From G965195345 sp965277625 (GTDB taxonomy: Bacteria; Pseudomonadota; Gammaproteobacteria; CAKMZV01): a DNA stretch of 64,000 nucleotides. Of this stretch, positions 27,168-36,939 are shown in pieces. The first letter of the stretch is position 1. The number at the start of each line of letters is the position of its first letter. The stretch is taken from the NCBI GenBank assembly GCA_965277625.1, contig OZ255827.1:558001-622000 (forward strand), read 5' to 3'. The position numbers were made by a program, and so were the translations under genes. The notes below the pieces were generated by a model. It had not been told where the DNA came from. It was given only the letters and a program-made list of their open reading frames with translations, and did not search any database.

Positions 27168-27914
27168 TTATTGCATAAACAGGCCACCATTCACGTGCAA
27201 AGTCTGCCCCGTGATATAAGCCGACTCGTCGGATGCCAGAAAAGCAACTGCGGAGGCAATGTCTTGGGTTGAACCCAGTCGCGCCATAGGAATGTCTTTG
27301 ATAAACAAAGCCCGTTGCTCTTCGCCAAGTGCCCGAGTCATATCTGTATCAATAAAGCCTGGTGCGATGGTATTAACGGTGATGCCCCGTGAACCCACTT
27401 CACGCGCAAGCGACCGAGAAAACCCACCTACAGCAGCTTTAGCCGCAGAATAATTTGATTGTCCAGCATTCCCAGTTGCACCAACAACTGAAACGATGGA
27501 AATGATGCGCCCAAATCGAGCTTTCATCATTGACCTTAAGCAAAGTTTTGAAAGTTTAAAGACCGATTTTAAGTTGGTTTCCATAATCGCATCCCACTCA
27601 TCATCACTCATACGAATGAGCAGGTTGTCTTTGGTGATCCCCGCGTTATTGATCAAAATTTCGGGCATTTTCCCAACGTCTGTCTGAATTTTTTTCAGGC
27701 AATCTTCGAGCGCTTGAGCATCGCAAATATCTAATTCATAGCCTTTGGCGGCGGGATTGAGCTTGCTGAGTCGTGATTGGATGTCTTCAGCCCCTTGTTT
27801 TGTGGTGGCGGTGCCAATGACGGTGTAACCTAAGGTGCTTAAATGTTCGGCAGTGGCTGCGCCGATTCCACGACTGGCACCTGTGATGAGAGCAATACGG
27901 TTATTCAATGTCAA
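27168..27914 (-). CDS. fabG: 3-oxoacyl-[acyl-carrier-protein] reductase
   Basis: A 248-residue short-chain dehydrogenase that reduces 3-oxoacyl-ACP with NADPH in fatty acid elongation. The cofactor motif TGASRGIG (11-18), the NNAG motif (89-92) and the catalytic Ser142, Tyr155, Lys159 are in place. It ends the yceD-rpmF-plsX-fabH-fabD-fabG run, 13 bases after fabD. In E. coli acpP would follow; here the next gene on the strand is the FliG-like protein after a 164-base gap, and acpP is 16 kb away. Confidence 0.97.
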   Translation of the reverse strand: MTLNNRIALITGASRGIGAATAEHLSTLGYTVIGTATTKQGAEDIQSRLSKLNPAAKGYELDICDAQALEDCLKKIQTDVGKMPEILINNAGITKDNLLIRMSDDEWDAIMETNLKSVFKLSKLCLRSMMKARFGRIISIVSVVGATGNAGQSNYSAAKAAVGGFSRSLAREVGSRGITVNTIAPGFIDTDMTRALGEEQRALFIKDIPMARLGSTQDIASAVAFLASDESAYITGQTLHVNGGLFMQ

Positions 27915-27927
27915 ACTCCTTGAATTT

Positions 27928-28851
27928 TTATGTGGTTATTTTATCCAAACTTGAACAACTATTAATGGGCAATGTGTTGAGCGTCCGATCAATCCGTCTA
28001 TTTAAGGAACTCAGCACATTATTGGGGCCACATTCATAAACTTGAGTGACACCTTGGGCGACCAGTAATTGAACATTTTCAACCCAACGGACGGGCTTAT
28101 AAAGTTGTTCGGGTAAGGTTTTATAAATATCTTCTGATGACTGCATGAGCGTTGAATAAGCATTTGAGACCACAGGCGTTTGCATGGGATGAATGCTTAT
28201 TTCCTCTAAATACTGTGCCAATTGTTCAGCAGCCCCTTGCATGAGGACGCAGTGCGATGGCACGCTGACAGGCAAAGGTAGGACGCGTAATGCCTTCAAT
28301 TCTTTCAATCGCACACTGGCACGTTCCACAGCAGGGGTGTGTCCTGCAATCACCGTTTGCCCAGGGGCATTGAAATTGGCAGGGCTGACCGATTCGTTGG
28401 CGTTACTGGCTTCATCGCAGGCTTGTTGAATGGTCTCATTATCAAGCCCCAACACTGCGACCATTGAACCAGTACCAGCGGGAACCGCTGCTTGCATGAG
28501 TTGTCCGCGATAATGCACCAGCCGTATTGCTTCAGAAAAATCGAATACACCTGCAGCGGTCAGCGCTGTGTATTCACCCAAAGAATGCCCGGCGAAGAAA
28601 TCGGCTTGAATGTCTTTTTCCGCCACCAAAATTTGCCAAAAAGCAATACCTGCCGCCAATAGAATAGGCTGAGTGTAAATGGTTTGATTGAGTCGGGTTT
28701 CATCGTTCTGGGTCATCGACCAAAGATCTTGTTGAATGGCATCTGAAGCTTGTTCAAAAACAACTTTGACTTGGGGGTGCTGGCTTGCAAAATCATCTAA
28801 CATGCCGATGCTTTGGGAGCCTTGACCTGGAAATATAATGGCTTTTTTCAT
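27928..28851 (-). CDS. fabD: Malonyl-CoA--ACP transacylase
   Basis: A 307-residue enzyme that loads malonyl groups onto ACP for fatty acid synthesis. The N-terminal FPGQGSQ (8-14), the nucleophile Ser90 in GHSLGEY and the later PSHC catalytic-His segment are characteristic. It stands between fabH (48 bases upstream) and fabG, in the standard fab order. Confidence 0.97.
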   Translation of the reverse strand: MKKAIIFPGQGSQSIGMLDDFASQHPQVKVVFEQASDAIQQDLWSMTQNDETRLNQTIYTQPILLAAGIAFWQILVAEKDIQADFFAGHSLGEYTALTAAGVFDFSEAIRLVHYRGQLMQAAVPAGTGSMVAVLGLDNETIQQACDEASNANESVSPANFNAPGQTVIAGHTPAVERASVRLKELKALRVLPLPVSVPSHCVLMQGAAEQLAQYLEEISIHPMQTPVVSNAYSTLMQSSEDIYKTLPEQLYKPVRWVENVQLLVAQGVTQVYECGPNNVLSSLNRRIDRTLNTLPINSCSSLDKITT

Positions 28852-28899
28852 GCGCTTGGAATTAAATGAGTGATAAAAATGGGCTGATGCGAAGGTATT

Positions 28900-29859
28900 T
28901 TATAGTTTAACAAGTACAGAACCCCAAGTAAAACCACCACCAAAGGCTTCCATTAGAATGATTTCTCCTGGTTTTAAATGACCTTTGCTGATGCCGTGAT
29001 GGAGTGCCAATGGAATAGAAGCGGCGGAGGTGTTAGCGTGTTGATCGATGGTGACTATCACCCGTTCCATAGGCATATTCAATTTTTTGGCCAAGGCGGT
29101 GATGATGCGGTAATTGGCTTGATGCGGGACCAGCCAGTCTATGTCGGAGGCTTTCATCTGTGCTTTTTCAAGAATGGAATCCAACATGGCACTCATCTCA
29201 AGAATGGCTTTGCGAAAAACCTCTTTTCCTTGCATTTCCACATAGCTTTGGGCTTGGTCTTTATAAATACCGGTATTGCCAGGCACGTGTAAAAGATTCT
29301 CATAGGCACCGTCTGCATGCAGTTCTGAGGCAATGATGCCCGCTTCGTTGTCGGCCTTGAGCACCACTGCGCCAGCACCATCGCCAAACAATACACAGGT
29401 GCTTCTATCGGACCAATTTAGAATGCGCGAAAATGCTTCAGCACCGACCACCAAAGCCGATTTTGCCATACCTGTGCGAATGAATTGATCGGCCACACTC
29501 AAGGCATAGGCAAAACCGCTACAAACGGCTTGTACGTCAAATGCAATGCAACCATTGGCGCCTAATCTATTCTGCAAATTGGCTGCGAGTGAAGGAAATA
29601 CCTTATCTGGGGTTGTGGTTGCAACAACGATCAAATCTATAGACTTGCCAGTCATATTGGCATTTTTCAAGGCCATGATAGAGGCTTCAAAAGCCAGATC
29701 GGTGGTGCTTTGATCTTCAGCGATTATGTGCCGTTGTTTGATGCCAGAGCGCGAATATATCCATTCGTCTGAGGTGTCAACAAACGTTGATAACTCATGA
29801 TTGCTCAGAATTTTTTCTGGTAAATATGAACCTGTGGCGATGATTTTTGAGTAAGGCAC
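28900..29859 (-). CDS. fabH: 3-oxoacyl-ACP synthase III
   Basis: A 319-residue initiating condensing enzyme joining acetyl-CoA to malonyl-ACP. Catalytic Cys113 in AVCSGFAYAL, His in PHQAN and Asn in NTSAASIP form the known Cys-His-Asn triad. Length is normal for FabH. It follows plsX by 95 bases and precedes fabD, the usual gammaproteobacterial order. Confidence 0.97.
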   Translation of the reverse strand: MPYSKIIATGSYLPEKILSNHELSTFVDTSDEWIYSRSGIKQRHIIAEDQSTTDLAFEASIMALKNANMTGKSIDLIVVATTTPDKVFPSLAANLQNRLGANGCIAFDVQAVCSGFAYALSVADQFIRTGMAKSALVVGAEAFSRILNWSDRSTCVLFGDGAGAVVLKADNEAGIIASELHADGAYENLLHVPGNTGIYKDQAQSYVEMQGKEVFRKAILEMSAMLDSILEKAQMKASDIDWLVPHQANYRIITALAKKLNMPMERVIVTIDQHANTSAASIPLALHHGISKGHLKPGEIILMEAFGGGFTWGSVLVKL

Positions 29860-29954
29860 TTATTCTGAACTCCTATCAAAGCGGTTTGTGTGGGTTGGCA
29901 TTCATTGTTGAACCTATTTTTTGTTAATGGCTGTTGATAAGATGGTTGAAAAAA

Positions 29955-30980
29955 TCAGTGCGCCTTTTGTGGCGTCTCAGTTCTATTCATAACATCCATT
30001 GTACGTTCAACGATGTTTTCTTTGGCCTCGTTATAAGCAACATCTATGGCTCGTTTAAAGCCAAGAATGGTGGCAGAGCCATGGCTTTTAACGACAATGC
30101 CCTGTAAGCCTAATAAGCTCGCCCCATTATATTGGCTGGGTGACAAAGTTTTAATAAGACTTTGTAACAAAGGCGAAATCAACACAGCCACAATTTTCAA
30201 ACCCCAAGAAGATTTTATGCTGTGAGTAATGGTTTCTCTAATGTACTGAACCACACCTTCTGTGGCTTTGAGCGCCACATTACCTTCCAAGCCGTCCATG
30301 ACGATCACATCGATTGGGCTGGTAAATAGGGCATTGCCTTCGACATAACCTTGATAATTTAAGCCACTGGCTTTGAGTAATTGATGCGCCTCTTTTATTC
30401 GAGTGATGCCTTTCACCTCTTCTTCACCGACATTCATGAGGGCAATGGTGGGTTGATCTTTATTTTCCAAAACTTCGACCAAGGCTGAGCCCATGATGGC
30501 AAATTGGACCAATTGATGGGCATCTGATTCTAAATTGGCGCCCAAATCTAAAGCATAATGGTGACCGTGCGTGGTTGGCATCATTGAGCAGATGGCGGGT
30601 CGTTCTATACCCTTTATGGTCTTTAAGACAAACTTTGAAATCGCCATAAGGGCGCCAGTATTTCCAGCGCTGACGCAAGCATGCGTTTGTTTATCTTTGA
30701 CTGAGTTGATGGCCAATCGCATCGAGGATTGGCGCTTATTCCTTAAAGCAACCGAGGGTGAATCGTCCATACGAATAACTTCATCCGTATGAATGATCTG
30801 AATGCGTTGTTTTAATTTGGCATTGATGTGTTTGGAGAGCTCGGGCTGGATGATTTCACGGTCACCAAAAAATACAATATCTAAGTCACTGTGATCTTTT
30901 AAAGCACTAATTGCGGCAGGGACAGTTATTTCTATGCCGCAGTCTCCACCCATTGCATCAACGGCAACAGATATGGACAT
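29955..30980 (-). CDS. plsX: Phosphate acyltransferase PlsX
   Basis: A 341-residue soluble enzyme that makes acyl-phosphate from acyl-ACP for the first step of phospholipid synthesis. The N-terminal VAVDAMGGD, the VSAGNTGALMA loop and the MLDGLEGNVALKATEG-like segment (here VMDGLEGNVALK) are the family marks. Its ATG overlaps the rpmF stop by one base, so translation is coupled, as seen in many proteobacteria. Confidence 0.97.
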   Translation of the reverse strand: MSISVAVDAMGGDCGIEITVPAAISALKDHSDLDIVFFGDREIIQPELSKHINAKLKQRIQIIHTDEVIRMDDSPSVALRNKRQSSMRLAINSVKDKQTHACVSAGNTGALMAISKFVLKTIKGIERPAICSMMPTTHGHHYALDLGANLESDAHQLVQFAIMGSALVEVLENKDQPTIALMNVGEEEVKGITRIKEAHQLLKASGLNYQGYVEGNALFTSPIDVIVMDGLEGNVALKATEGVVQYIRETITHSIKSSWGLKIVAVLISPLLQSLIKTLSPSQYNGASLLGLQGIVVKSHGSATILGFKRAIDVAYNEAKENIVERTMDVMNRTETPQKAH

Positions 30981-31177
30981 TATTCTTCAGATTCACTGGC
31001 CACTTTTTTGTTTTTAATGACCAAATTGCCACGATAGTAACCATCTGCGGTGATGTGGTGGCGCAAGTGCGTTTCACCACTGGTCGCGTCCACACTCAAT
31101 GCAGCTGATTTTAACGCATCGTGTGAACGACGCATATCACGCTTGGATCGGGTTTTACGATTTTTTTGAACAGCCAT
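30980..31177 (-). CDS. rpmF: 50S ribosomal protein L32
   Basis: A 65-residue basic ribosomal protein starting MAVQKNRKTRSKRDMRRSHD, the conserved L32 N-terminus, with the THLRHHI and GYYRG segments. It is slightly longer than E. coli L32 (57) owing to an acidic tail, ASESEE. It links ribosome supply to the lipid genes: yceD is 26 bases upstream, and plsX overlaps it. Confidence 0.97.
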   Translation of the reverse strand: MAVQKNRKTRSKRDMRRSHDALKSAALSVDATSGETHLRHHITADGYYRGNLVIKNKKVASESEE

Positions 31178-31203
31178 AGGAAGATCTCCAAAGTTTTCTC
31201 ATT

Positions 31204-31749
31204 CTAATATTTTAATTCATTGCCTTTAAACTTTTCTGCAAGAGTTGCAAAAGGGTTTTCTGGCTCAGCCTCAATCGCAGTTGATTCACCAAATTGAACG
31301 GAATCAGGCTTACAGCCAGTTTCGTTGCAACGAATGATTGTCGGTAAAGACAATAAAAGTTCGTCTTCTATGATTTGATGAATGCTCTCAACTTCATCGC
31401 GATTTATCTTTTCTAATTCACTGGGGAATAAAGCGTCGGCATCCCCTTCGCAAACAATAACCATGGCATTATCACCCGATAATGACTGGATACTTGAACG
31501 ACCACAGATTTCACAAAGCAGTGGCAACTTGCAGGCGCACATCAATTTCAACAAATGACTGCTACTGTAAGTCACTGGCGTCAGTTCTAATTGAACAGAA
31601 ACCGAGTAATCATCTACATTTGAGACATCGTCTGGATTAAATAATGCGCATAATCTACTAAACTCTGAAACGCTAAAAGTATTAGTATAATGATCAAATT
31701 GAGCACTCAACTTATGCCAATCAGGCTTGCTAGTCAGTAAGTCATCCAT
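31204..31749 (-). CDS. yceD: YceD/DUF177 family protein (23S rRNA accumulation)
   Basis: A 181-residue protein of the DUF177 family; in E. coli YceD is needed for normal 23S rRNA accumulation. The conserved core CELPLLCEIC-like segment appears as CKLPLLCEICGRSS (two Cys pairs, about 90-103) and the C-terminus ends NPFATLAEKFKGN, the family's typical close. It starts the operon with rpmF. A TATAAT (31761-31766, minus) stands about 12 bases before the ATG, implying a very short leader. Confidence 0.9.
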   Translation of the reverse strand: MDDLLTSKPDWHKLSAQFDHYTNTFSVSEFSRLCALFNPDDVSNVDDYSVSVQLELTPVTYSSSHLLKLMCACKLPLLCEICGRSSIQSLSGDNAMVIVCEGDADALFPSELEKINRDEVESIHQIIEDELLLSLPTIIRCNETGCKPDSVQFGESTAIEAEPENPFATLAEKFKGNELKY

Positions 31750-31945
31750 AAGCCCTATTGATTATACCCTGAGCGCACGTTTAACGCACTACATAAAAGG
31801 AATAGAGGCTTGACCAGAATTAGATTATTATTACTGTCATATTTTGTTTGTGCAGTCGTTAAAATAGCCCCTTGGTTGGTCGTGGCCATTGAACGGATAC
31901 GGTCATTGAAATACCCTTTGTCATCGAATGCCTGTTATTTAATTT

Positions 31946-32425
31946 GTGCTAAATAAATCAATCTATGCTTGGCTCTTGACGGTCATTTTAAGCCTATTGC
32001 TGAGTGGCTGTAGTTTTCGCCTGCTCGAGCCCAATCCTGCCTTAGCGCAGTATCATTGGAAAGTGATTGGCACTAATAATATTGCAGATTACACCAAAGT
32101 ATGGCTCTTACCCCTATCGGACCAAAATAAACCCGTACGAATTTTGAGCATTGCAGAGCCACAACGTCGCCGTCGCATCATTGCCTTAAATGAATCAGGT
32201 CAAACTTCTCAGTACCTTCATGAAACCGTCTCCGAAGTACGTTTGGAAGACGAAGACGGCGCTAAAATTGATCAATTGCGTTTATTTGCTGTTAGGCAAT
32301 ATTCAGAGGACGTTGACGTCAATCAATACCTTGGTCGATTGAACGAAGAAATGGACAGAGAGTTAAGTCAACAACTGCAGGCATGGCTGCAAAATATCAC
32401 AATAGCCCATTCCAACCTTAAATAA
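31946..32425 (+). CDS. lptE: Probable LPS-assembly lipoprotein LptE
   Basis: A 159-residue lipoprotein: signal peptide with LLLSGC lipobox, lipidated Cys22. The body is variable, but strand patterns such as RILSIAEPQRRRRIIALN and TVSEVRLEDEDG followed by a helical end (EEMDRELSQQLQAWL) fit the LptE fold. LptE plugs the LptD barrel in the outer membrane. The stop is immediately followed by holA, the conserved lptE-holA neighbour pair, which supports the call; leuS, often upstream, is absent. The start is a GTG at 31946. It is a little shorter than the usual 165-190 residues. Confidence 0.75.
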   Translation: MLNKSIYAWLLTVILSLLLSGCSFRLLEPNPALAQYHWKVIGTNNIADYTKVWLLPLSDQNKPVRILSIAEPQRRRRIIALNESGQTSQYLHETVSEVRLEDEDGAKIDQLRLFAVRQYSEDVDVNQYLGRLNEEMDRELSQQLQAWLQNITIAHSNLK

Positions 32426-33394
32426 ATGGCAATACCCGCAGTAGATTCAACACTATGGTTGCTAACAGGCACCGAATGGTTTCTTATAGATGAAACGCGT
32501 GGCTTGTTGAAGAAAAAATACCACGAGCACGAACGCTTTACTTTTGAAGTGACAGGTAAATCGAATTGGCAAGACATCATCACTGAAAATGCCAATGTGG
32601 GATTATTCAGCCAAAAAAAATACATTGAAGTCCTCATGGCAACCGATAAATTGGGCAAATCCGGCACGATCTTTGTTGAACAATTATTAAACCAACCGCC
32701 GACTGATGTGGTTTGGTGTTTTGTTGTCCCCGACACACAAAACAACTGGACCAACAAAACCGCATGGGCGAAAAAGGTTTGTGCCAAAGGTCAAGGCATT
32801 CACCATGCCGCAATGAATGAAAACCAGAGAAAAAACTGGGTGCGCAAGCGCTTAGAAGCTCAAAACATCAGCATAGAACCTGCAGCCATCGATGAACTGG
32901 ATTACTTATGTGAAGGCAATTTATTGGCCTTAGCCCAGTCTCTACAAATGCTGACTTTGATGTCTGATAAAAGCATTGGGCTGAATCAAATTCAGTCAAT
33001 CACTCAGGATCAAGGCAACTTCAATGTATTTGCCTTTTTGGACATGGTGTTTAACCAAAAAACGGTCAAAGCGTTACGCGTTTGCCGATTGTTGCGGGGG
33101 CAAAAAATGGAACCCGTCCGTATTATCAGCTTGCTAATTCGCGAACTATCTCTGATCCGTCGGCTTGCATGGACGCTCAGTAAAGGCGAATCTCCGCAAA
33201 CCCTTTTTAAGCAAGTCTATGCTTGGCCCGCAAGGCAAACACAATTACTAAACATCGCTCAACGTCATAGCAAAAACGTGTGGGCAGCCATGGATCGAAA
33301 CTTAGGTGTTATGGATCGCCAAGCCAAGGGATTGGCACCAGGCGATGTGTGGTTGAGTATTGAACGGTTTATCATTCAAAATGGACGGAAATAA
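32426..33394 (+). CDS. holA: DNA polymerase III subunit delta
   Basis: A 322-residue clamp-loader subunit that opens the beta sliding clamp. The N-terminal degenerate nucleotide fold begins STLWLLTGTEWFLIDE (the usual GdE-lli pattern), the beta-wrench region VGLFSQKKYIEVLMA follows, and the C-terminal collar helices contain QDQGNFNVFAFLDMVF. It starts directly after the lptE stop. Its partner holB (delta') lies 16 kb away in this window. Confidence 0.93.
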   Translation: MAIPAVDSTLWLLTGTEWFLIDETRGLLKKKYHEHERFTFEVTGKSNWQDIITENANVGLFSQKKYIEVLMATDKLGKSGTIFVEQLLNQPPTDVVWCFVVPDTQNNWTNKTAWAKKVCAKGQGIHHAAMNENQRKNWVRKRLEAQNISIEPAAIDELDYLCEGNLLALAQSLQMLTLMSDKSIGLNQIQSITQDQGNFNVFAFLDMVFNQKTVKALRVCRLLRGQKMEPVRIISLLIRELSLIRRLAWTLSKGESPQTLFKQVYAWPARQTQLLNIAQRHSKNVWAAMDRNLGVMDRQAKGLAPGDVWLSIERFIIQNGRK

Positions 33395-33501
33395 GTAGCA
33401 AAACAACCTGAATTTTCAATCCAGTTTTTTCTTGAAACAACACCTTTTATAAGCTATGAGTAATCTTTGAATGGTTTATAATAGCGCCTTGCCATCCTAA
33501 A

Positions 33502-33588
33502 GCCAGAGTGGTGAAACTGGTAGACACGCGGGATTCAAAATCCCGTACTCGAAAGAGTGTGTGGGTTCGAGTCCCACCTCTGGTACCA
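33502..33588 (+). tRNA. tRNA-Leu (anticodon CAA)
   Basis: An 87-nt type II tRNA. The acceptor stem GCCAGAG pairs with CTCTGGT (one G-U), the anticodon stem CGGGA/TCCCG encloses loop TTCAAAA (anticodon CAA), the variable arm is long (TACTCGAAAGAGTG region), the T-loop reads GTTCGAG, and CCA is encoded. A TATAAT box at 33477-33482 lies 20 bases upstream. It borders the accessory block that follows. Confidence 0.97.
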
Positions 33589-33787
33589 ATTCTTTTCCAT
33601 AGGGAATTATATCCCTGTTTCCACAATCAACACTTCCAACGAACATTTAAAAATATTGTATTGCGCTTCCTTTGGCAGGGTATAATATCCATTAAGTTAA
33701 ATAGGCTTAATGTTTTTGCTATTTTCATTAGATAATGTACAGACATTTTGTCAATTTTTGTTTTTAATTTTTTTCGAGGTTTTATTT

Positions 33788-34045
33788 ATGGACAACAGAC
33801 AAAATCATATCGATAAGAATTATGATTTATTCAAAAAAAAATTAGATAAAGGTGAATTGGATCCACACAATGGAAAATTTGCCTTGATTATTAATGAAGA
33901 GATTAGGGATTATTTTGACTCTTGGGATGATGCAGAGAAGTTTGGTAAATCAATTGCAAAATATGAAAAGGATGTCATTTTTTCTATTCAAAAGGTTACA
34001 AAGCAAATTGCAGACTTAGGTTTTTATTCTCATGCCTTCTCTTAG
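33788..34045 (+). CDS. Small protein paired with a retropepsin-like protease (DUF5678-like)
   Basis: 85 residues from the ATG at 33788, chosen because GAGG stands eight bases before it; the frame is open further upstream but without a site. The central GKFALIINEEIRDYFDSWDDA resembles small bacterial proteins of DUF5678 type, where a strand pair of the form G-K-Y-A-L-I precedes a helix starting with DA. No catalytic motif is seen. Its end overlaps the protease gene by 14 bases, so the two are translated as a unit. The pair is AT-rich compared with neighbours. Confidence 0.65.
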   Translation: MDNRQNHIDKNYDLFKKKLDKGELDPHNGKFALIINEEIRDYFDSWDDAEKFGKSIAKYEKDVIFSIQKVTKQIADLGFYSHAFS

Positions 34046-34445
34046 CTCGCCTCTAATCGACCAGCATTGTGCAGTTAATATTTTACTAACAAATCCTGAA
34101 AGATTAGACGTAAAGCCAGTATTACACAAATCAATTATAGATACGGGAGCTACCTGCTCTATGATACTTCCAAGTATTGTTAAGTCTTTAGAATTAGACA
34201 GTCAAGGGAAAAGAGAAATCATCACTGCAAATGGACAGATTTCATTGAATACATACAATGTTAATATCGGTATTATTATGCCTACTGGGAACGATGGAGA
34301 GATTATGGCTGATACAAAAAAATTACTTGTCTCTTGTTATCCCGAAAATGAAAAATCTTCAAATACTCCTATTCTATTAGGAATGGACTTTCTTAGTCAC
34401 TGCGTACTTACAATTGGACATGAACATTTTATTTTAGCGTTCTAA
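34032..34445 (+). CDS. Retropepsin-like aspartic protease
   Basis: 137 residues with the single-lobe aspartic protease pattern: SIIDTGATCSMI (catalytic Asp37 in D-T-G-A) and the hydrophobic-Gly motif ILLGMDFL (114-121) near the end. Such proteins act as homodimers. There is no signal peptide or membrane helix, so it should be cytoplasmic. It overlaps the small gene upstream and lies between tRNA-Leu and a type I restriction locus, on the opposite strand from the latter. Not part of any visible retroelement: no reverse transcriptase is nearby. Confidence 0.78.
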   Translation: MPSLSSPLIDQHCAVNILLTNPERLDVKPVLHKSIIDTGATCSMILPSIVKSLELDSQGKREIITANGQISLNTYNVNIGIIMPTGNDGEIMADTKKLLVSCYPENEKSSNTPILLGMDFLSHCVLTIGHEHFILAF

Positions 34446-34563
34446 ATCCCTTTCTTTAGCAAATTTTGACCTTGTGATAAAGCCCTGACTTATATCATCA
34501 TGTATATAATTATTAAGCTAAACAGGCGCTAAATTCTGACTCAGATACAAAGGAATTGAAGGC

Positions 34564-36939
34564 TCAAGCAACGGCGTAAAGATACTTTTGAAAATCCACA
34601 AATGTTTCTCTAACGACCTCTACAGAACCAAATTGGTCTGCAGCATCAGGAACCGAATGGTACTTGAGTTCTACCATTGAAATGATATTTGATGAAGCGA
34701 GTTCTTTATCGCCATCGCGAACATATTTGTCTAGGATAAAATCAATAAACTCTAATTGTTTTGGATCGGTAAATGCTTCTACGATTGAAGGTCTCGCTGC
34801 CTGTACTCTTTCAAGTCTGGTATGCGTTTTAGCTGCATAAGCAACATAGGCAAGTACATCAAAGACATCACTATCCTTAGCATCAATAAGCTCTTTCATA
34901 CCTTCGAGTTTTTCATCATCATAGCCAGCCTCTGAGAGATCATCTAAGAGCTTTTGGCGTGTGCTTGGGTCACTCCAAATCTCTCGCAGTTTGTTCTCAT
35001 CTTCAAAGAACTTGGGCAAGTCTTTGAACATTTGACTCACAAACGCATGTGCAGATACAGGCTGTCCATCAGGACTCCAATACATCACCGAGGATATGTG
35101 CTTGATCTCTCTTGTCTTGCCATCGCTTAAATTAATTTTAATCTTCTCTTTGCTCGGCGGAAGATAACCTTCTTTTACTTGATTAGATCGACCAGAATCA
35201 CCTGATCCGTCAGACCCTTCGGATTTTCCTTCATCACCGAGCACTATTGGCTCACCATCCCACTCTGGATCTGCAAAGTTATGATGCGCTTTTACGAAGT
35301 CATAGATTGTAAAAAATTCCTTACCTTCATAAACACGGGTTCCACGACCAATGATTTGCTTAAACTCAATCATATTATTACAAGGACGCATCAGTACTAT
35401 ATTGCGGACATTACGGGCATCAACACCCGTAGATAGCTTACGAGAAGTGGTCAAGATGGTAGGTATGGTCTTTTCGTTATCCTGGAATGTTCTTAAGTCA
35501 TTCTCACCCGCCTGACCATCATTAGCCGTCACCCGAACACAGTAGTCACTATGATTTGTCCAGCCCTGTTCATTTGCGTACTGATTAATAAAGTCACGAA
35601 CCAAGCCTGCGTGTTCCTGAGTGGCACAGAACACAAGCGTCTTCTCTTTGGGGTTAATCTTATCCATCCAATGCTGAACGCGTTTTCTCTCACGCTCTGG
35701 AATCGTAATGATTCGATTGAAGTCACCCTCTTTGTAGAGTTTTCCAACCTCAGGCTCACCTTCAACAACTACGCCATCGCCTGGGGTGTAAATATACTCA
35801 TCCATAGTGCCAATAATAGGGTGGACTTTGAAAGGCGTTAGGAAACCGTCATTGATACCTTCTTTGAGGGTATAGCTGTAGGCAGGCTCACCAAAGTAGT
35901 TATAGGTATCAACATTGTCCCTACGCTTCGGTGTGGCGGTAAGACCGAGCTGAACGGCGGGGGAGAAATATTCCAATATCTTACGCCAGCTACTTTCATC
36001 ACTTGCACCCCCACGGTGACATTCATCAATAATGATAAAGTCAAAGAAGTCCTTCGGATATTCACCAAAGTAAGGTGTAGCGTTACCCTCACCATCAGTG
36101 CCACTCATAAAGGTCTGAAAAATGGTAATGAAGACGCTGGCATTCTTGGGCACTCGCCCCTTCTTCTTGATTTCATGAGGTTCAACTCGAACCAACGCAC
36201 CCTCATCAAATGCACCAAAGTCATTAAAGGCTTGGTTGGCCAGAATATTACGGTCAGCGAGAAAAAGGATGCGCGGTCTTCTGGTAGCGCCCTCAGGGTC
36301 TTTCTGTGCGCTAAGACTCCATCGACTGTGAAATAACTTCCAAGCAATCTGAAAAGAAATCGCCGTCTTACCTGTGCCCGTAGCAAGGGTTAGAAGCGCT
36401 CTATTAGCACCACGCCCAATAGCCTCTAAGGCCGCATTAATGGCGTTTTCTTGGTAGTAACGAGGCGACCAATTACGACTCTGTTTTAATGGAACACCCG
36501 CAAAACGTTTTCTCCACGTATTAGCGAAGCCTGGTTCTATGGTGTTATCTGCAAAAGTATGGTTCCAGAGTTGCTCAGGAGACATATAGTCATAGACATG
36601 AGACTGCTCACCAGTGACCTTATCTATTTGATATATCTCATGTCCATTGGTTGCATAAGCAATACGACACTTAAGACGCTTAGCATAGTCCTTAGCCTGA
36701 CGCACACCCTCTGTGTAAGGTAGGCTTTCCTTTTTAGCTTCAACAACGGCTAACTTACGTCCACGATAAACCAACACATAGTCGCATGAAACATGAGCGC
36801 CTCTTTTGCCACCCGTCATAATCCGACCAGGGCAAATCATCTCTCTACGGATATAGCTACCCTCGACCTCACCCCAGCCATTTTGCTTGAGCTTTGGATC
36901 GATGAGGTCGGCGCGGGTATCCGCTTCATTACGACTCAT
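34564..36939 (-). CDS. hsdR: Type I restriction enzyme R subunit
   Basis: The 791-residue motor and nuclease subunit of a type I restriction system. The N-terminal nuclease shows Asp53 and Glu67-x-Lys69 (CDYVLV..VVEAKK). The helicase core has Walker A ATGTGKT (186-192), DECH (305-308), LTATPKR, and motif VI QIIGRGTR. A C-terminal assembly domain follows (from about 600). The length, much shorter than EcoKI HsdR (1170), is like the EcoAI/EcoEI class (type IB). It is last in hsdM-hsdS-hsdR with 4-base overlap with hsdS. Confidence 0.95.
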   Translation of the reverse strand: MSRNEADTRADLIDPKLKQNGWGEVEGSYIRREMICPGRIMTGGKRGAHVSCDYVLVYRGRKLAVVEAKKESLPYTEGVRQAKDYAKRLKCRIAYATNGHEIYQIDKVTGEQSHVYDYMSPEQLWNHTFADNTIEPGFANTWRKRFAGVPLKQSRNWSPRYYQENAINAALEAIGRGANRALLTLATGTGKTAISFQIAWKLFHSRWSLSAQKDPEGATRRPRILFLADRNILANQAFNDFGAFDEGALVRVEPHEIKKKGRVPKNASVFITIFQTFMSGTDGEGNATPYFGEYPKDFFDFIIIDECHRGGASDESSWRKILEYFSPAVQLGLTATPKRRDNVDTYNYFGEPAYSYTLKEGINDGFLTPFKVHPIIGTMDEYIYTPGDGVVVEGEPEVGKLYKEGDFNRIITIPERERKRVQHWMDKINPKEKTLVFCATQEHAGLVRDFINQYANEQGWTNHSDYCVRVTANDGQAGENDLRTFQDNEKTIPTILTTSRKLSTGVDARNVRNIVLMRPCNNMIEFKQIIGRGTRVYEGKEFFTIYDFVKAHHNFADPEWDGEPIVLGDEGKSEGSDGSGDSGRSNQVKEGYLPPSKEKIKINLSDGKTREIKHISSVMYWSPDGQPVSAHAFVSQMFKDLPKFFEDENKLREIWSDPSTRQKLLDDLSEAGYDDEKLEGMKELIDAKDSDVFDVLAYVAYAAKTHTRLERVQAARPSIVEAFTDPKQLEFIDFILDKYVRDGDKELASSNIISMVELKYHSVPDAADQFGSVEVVRETFVDFQKYLYAVA

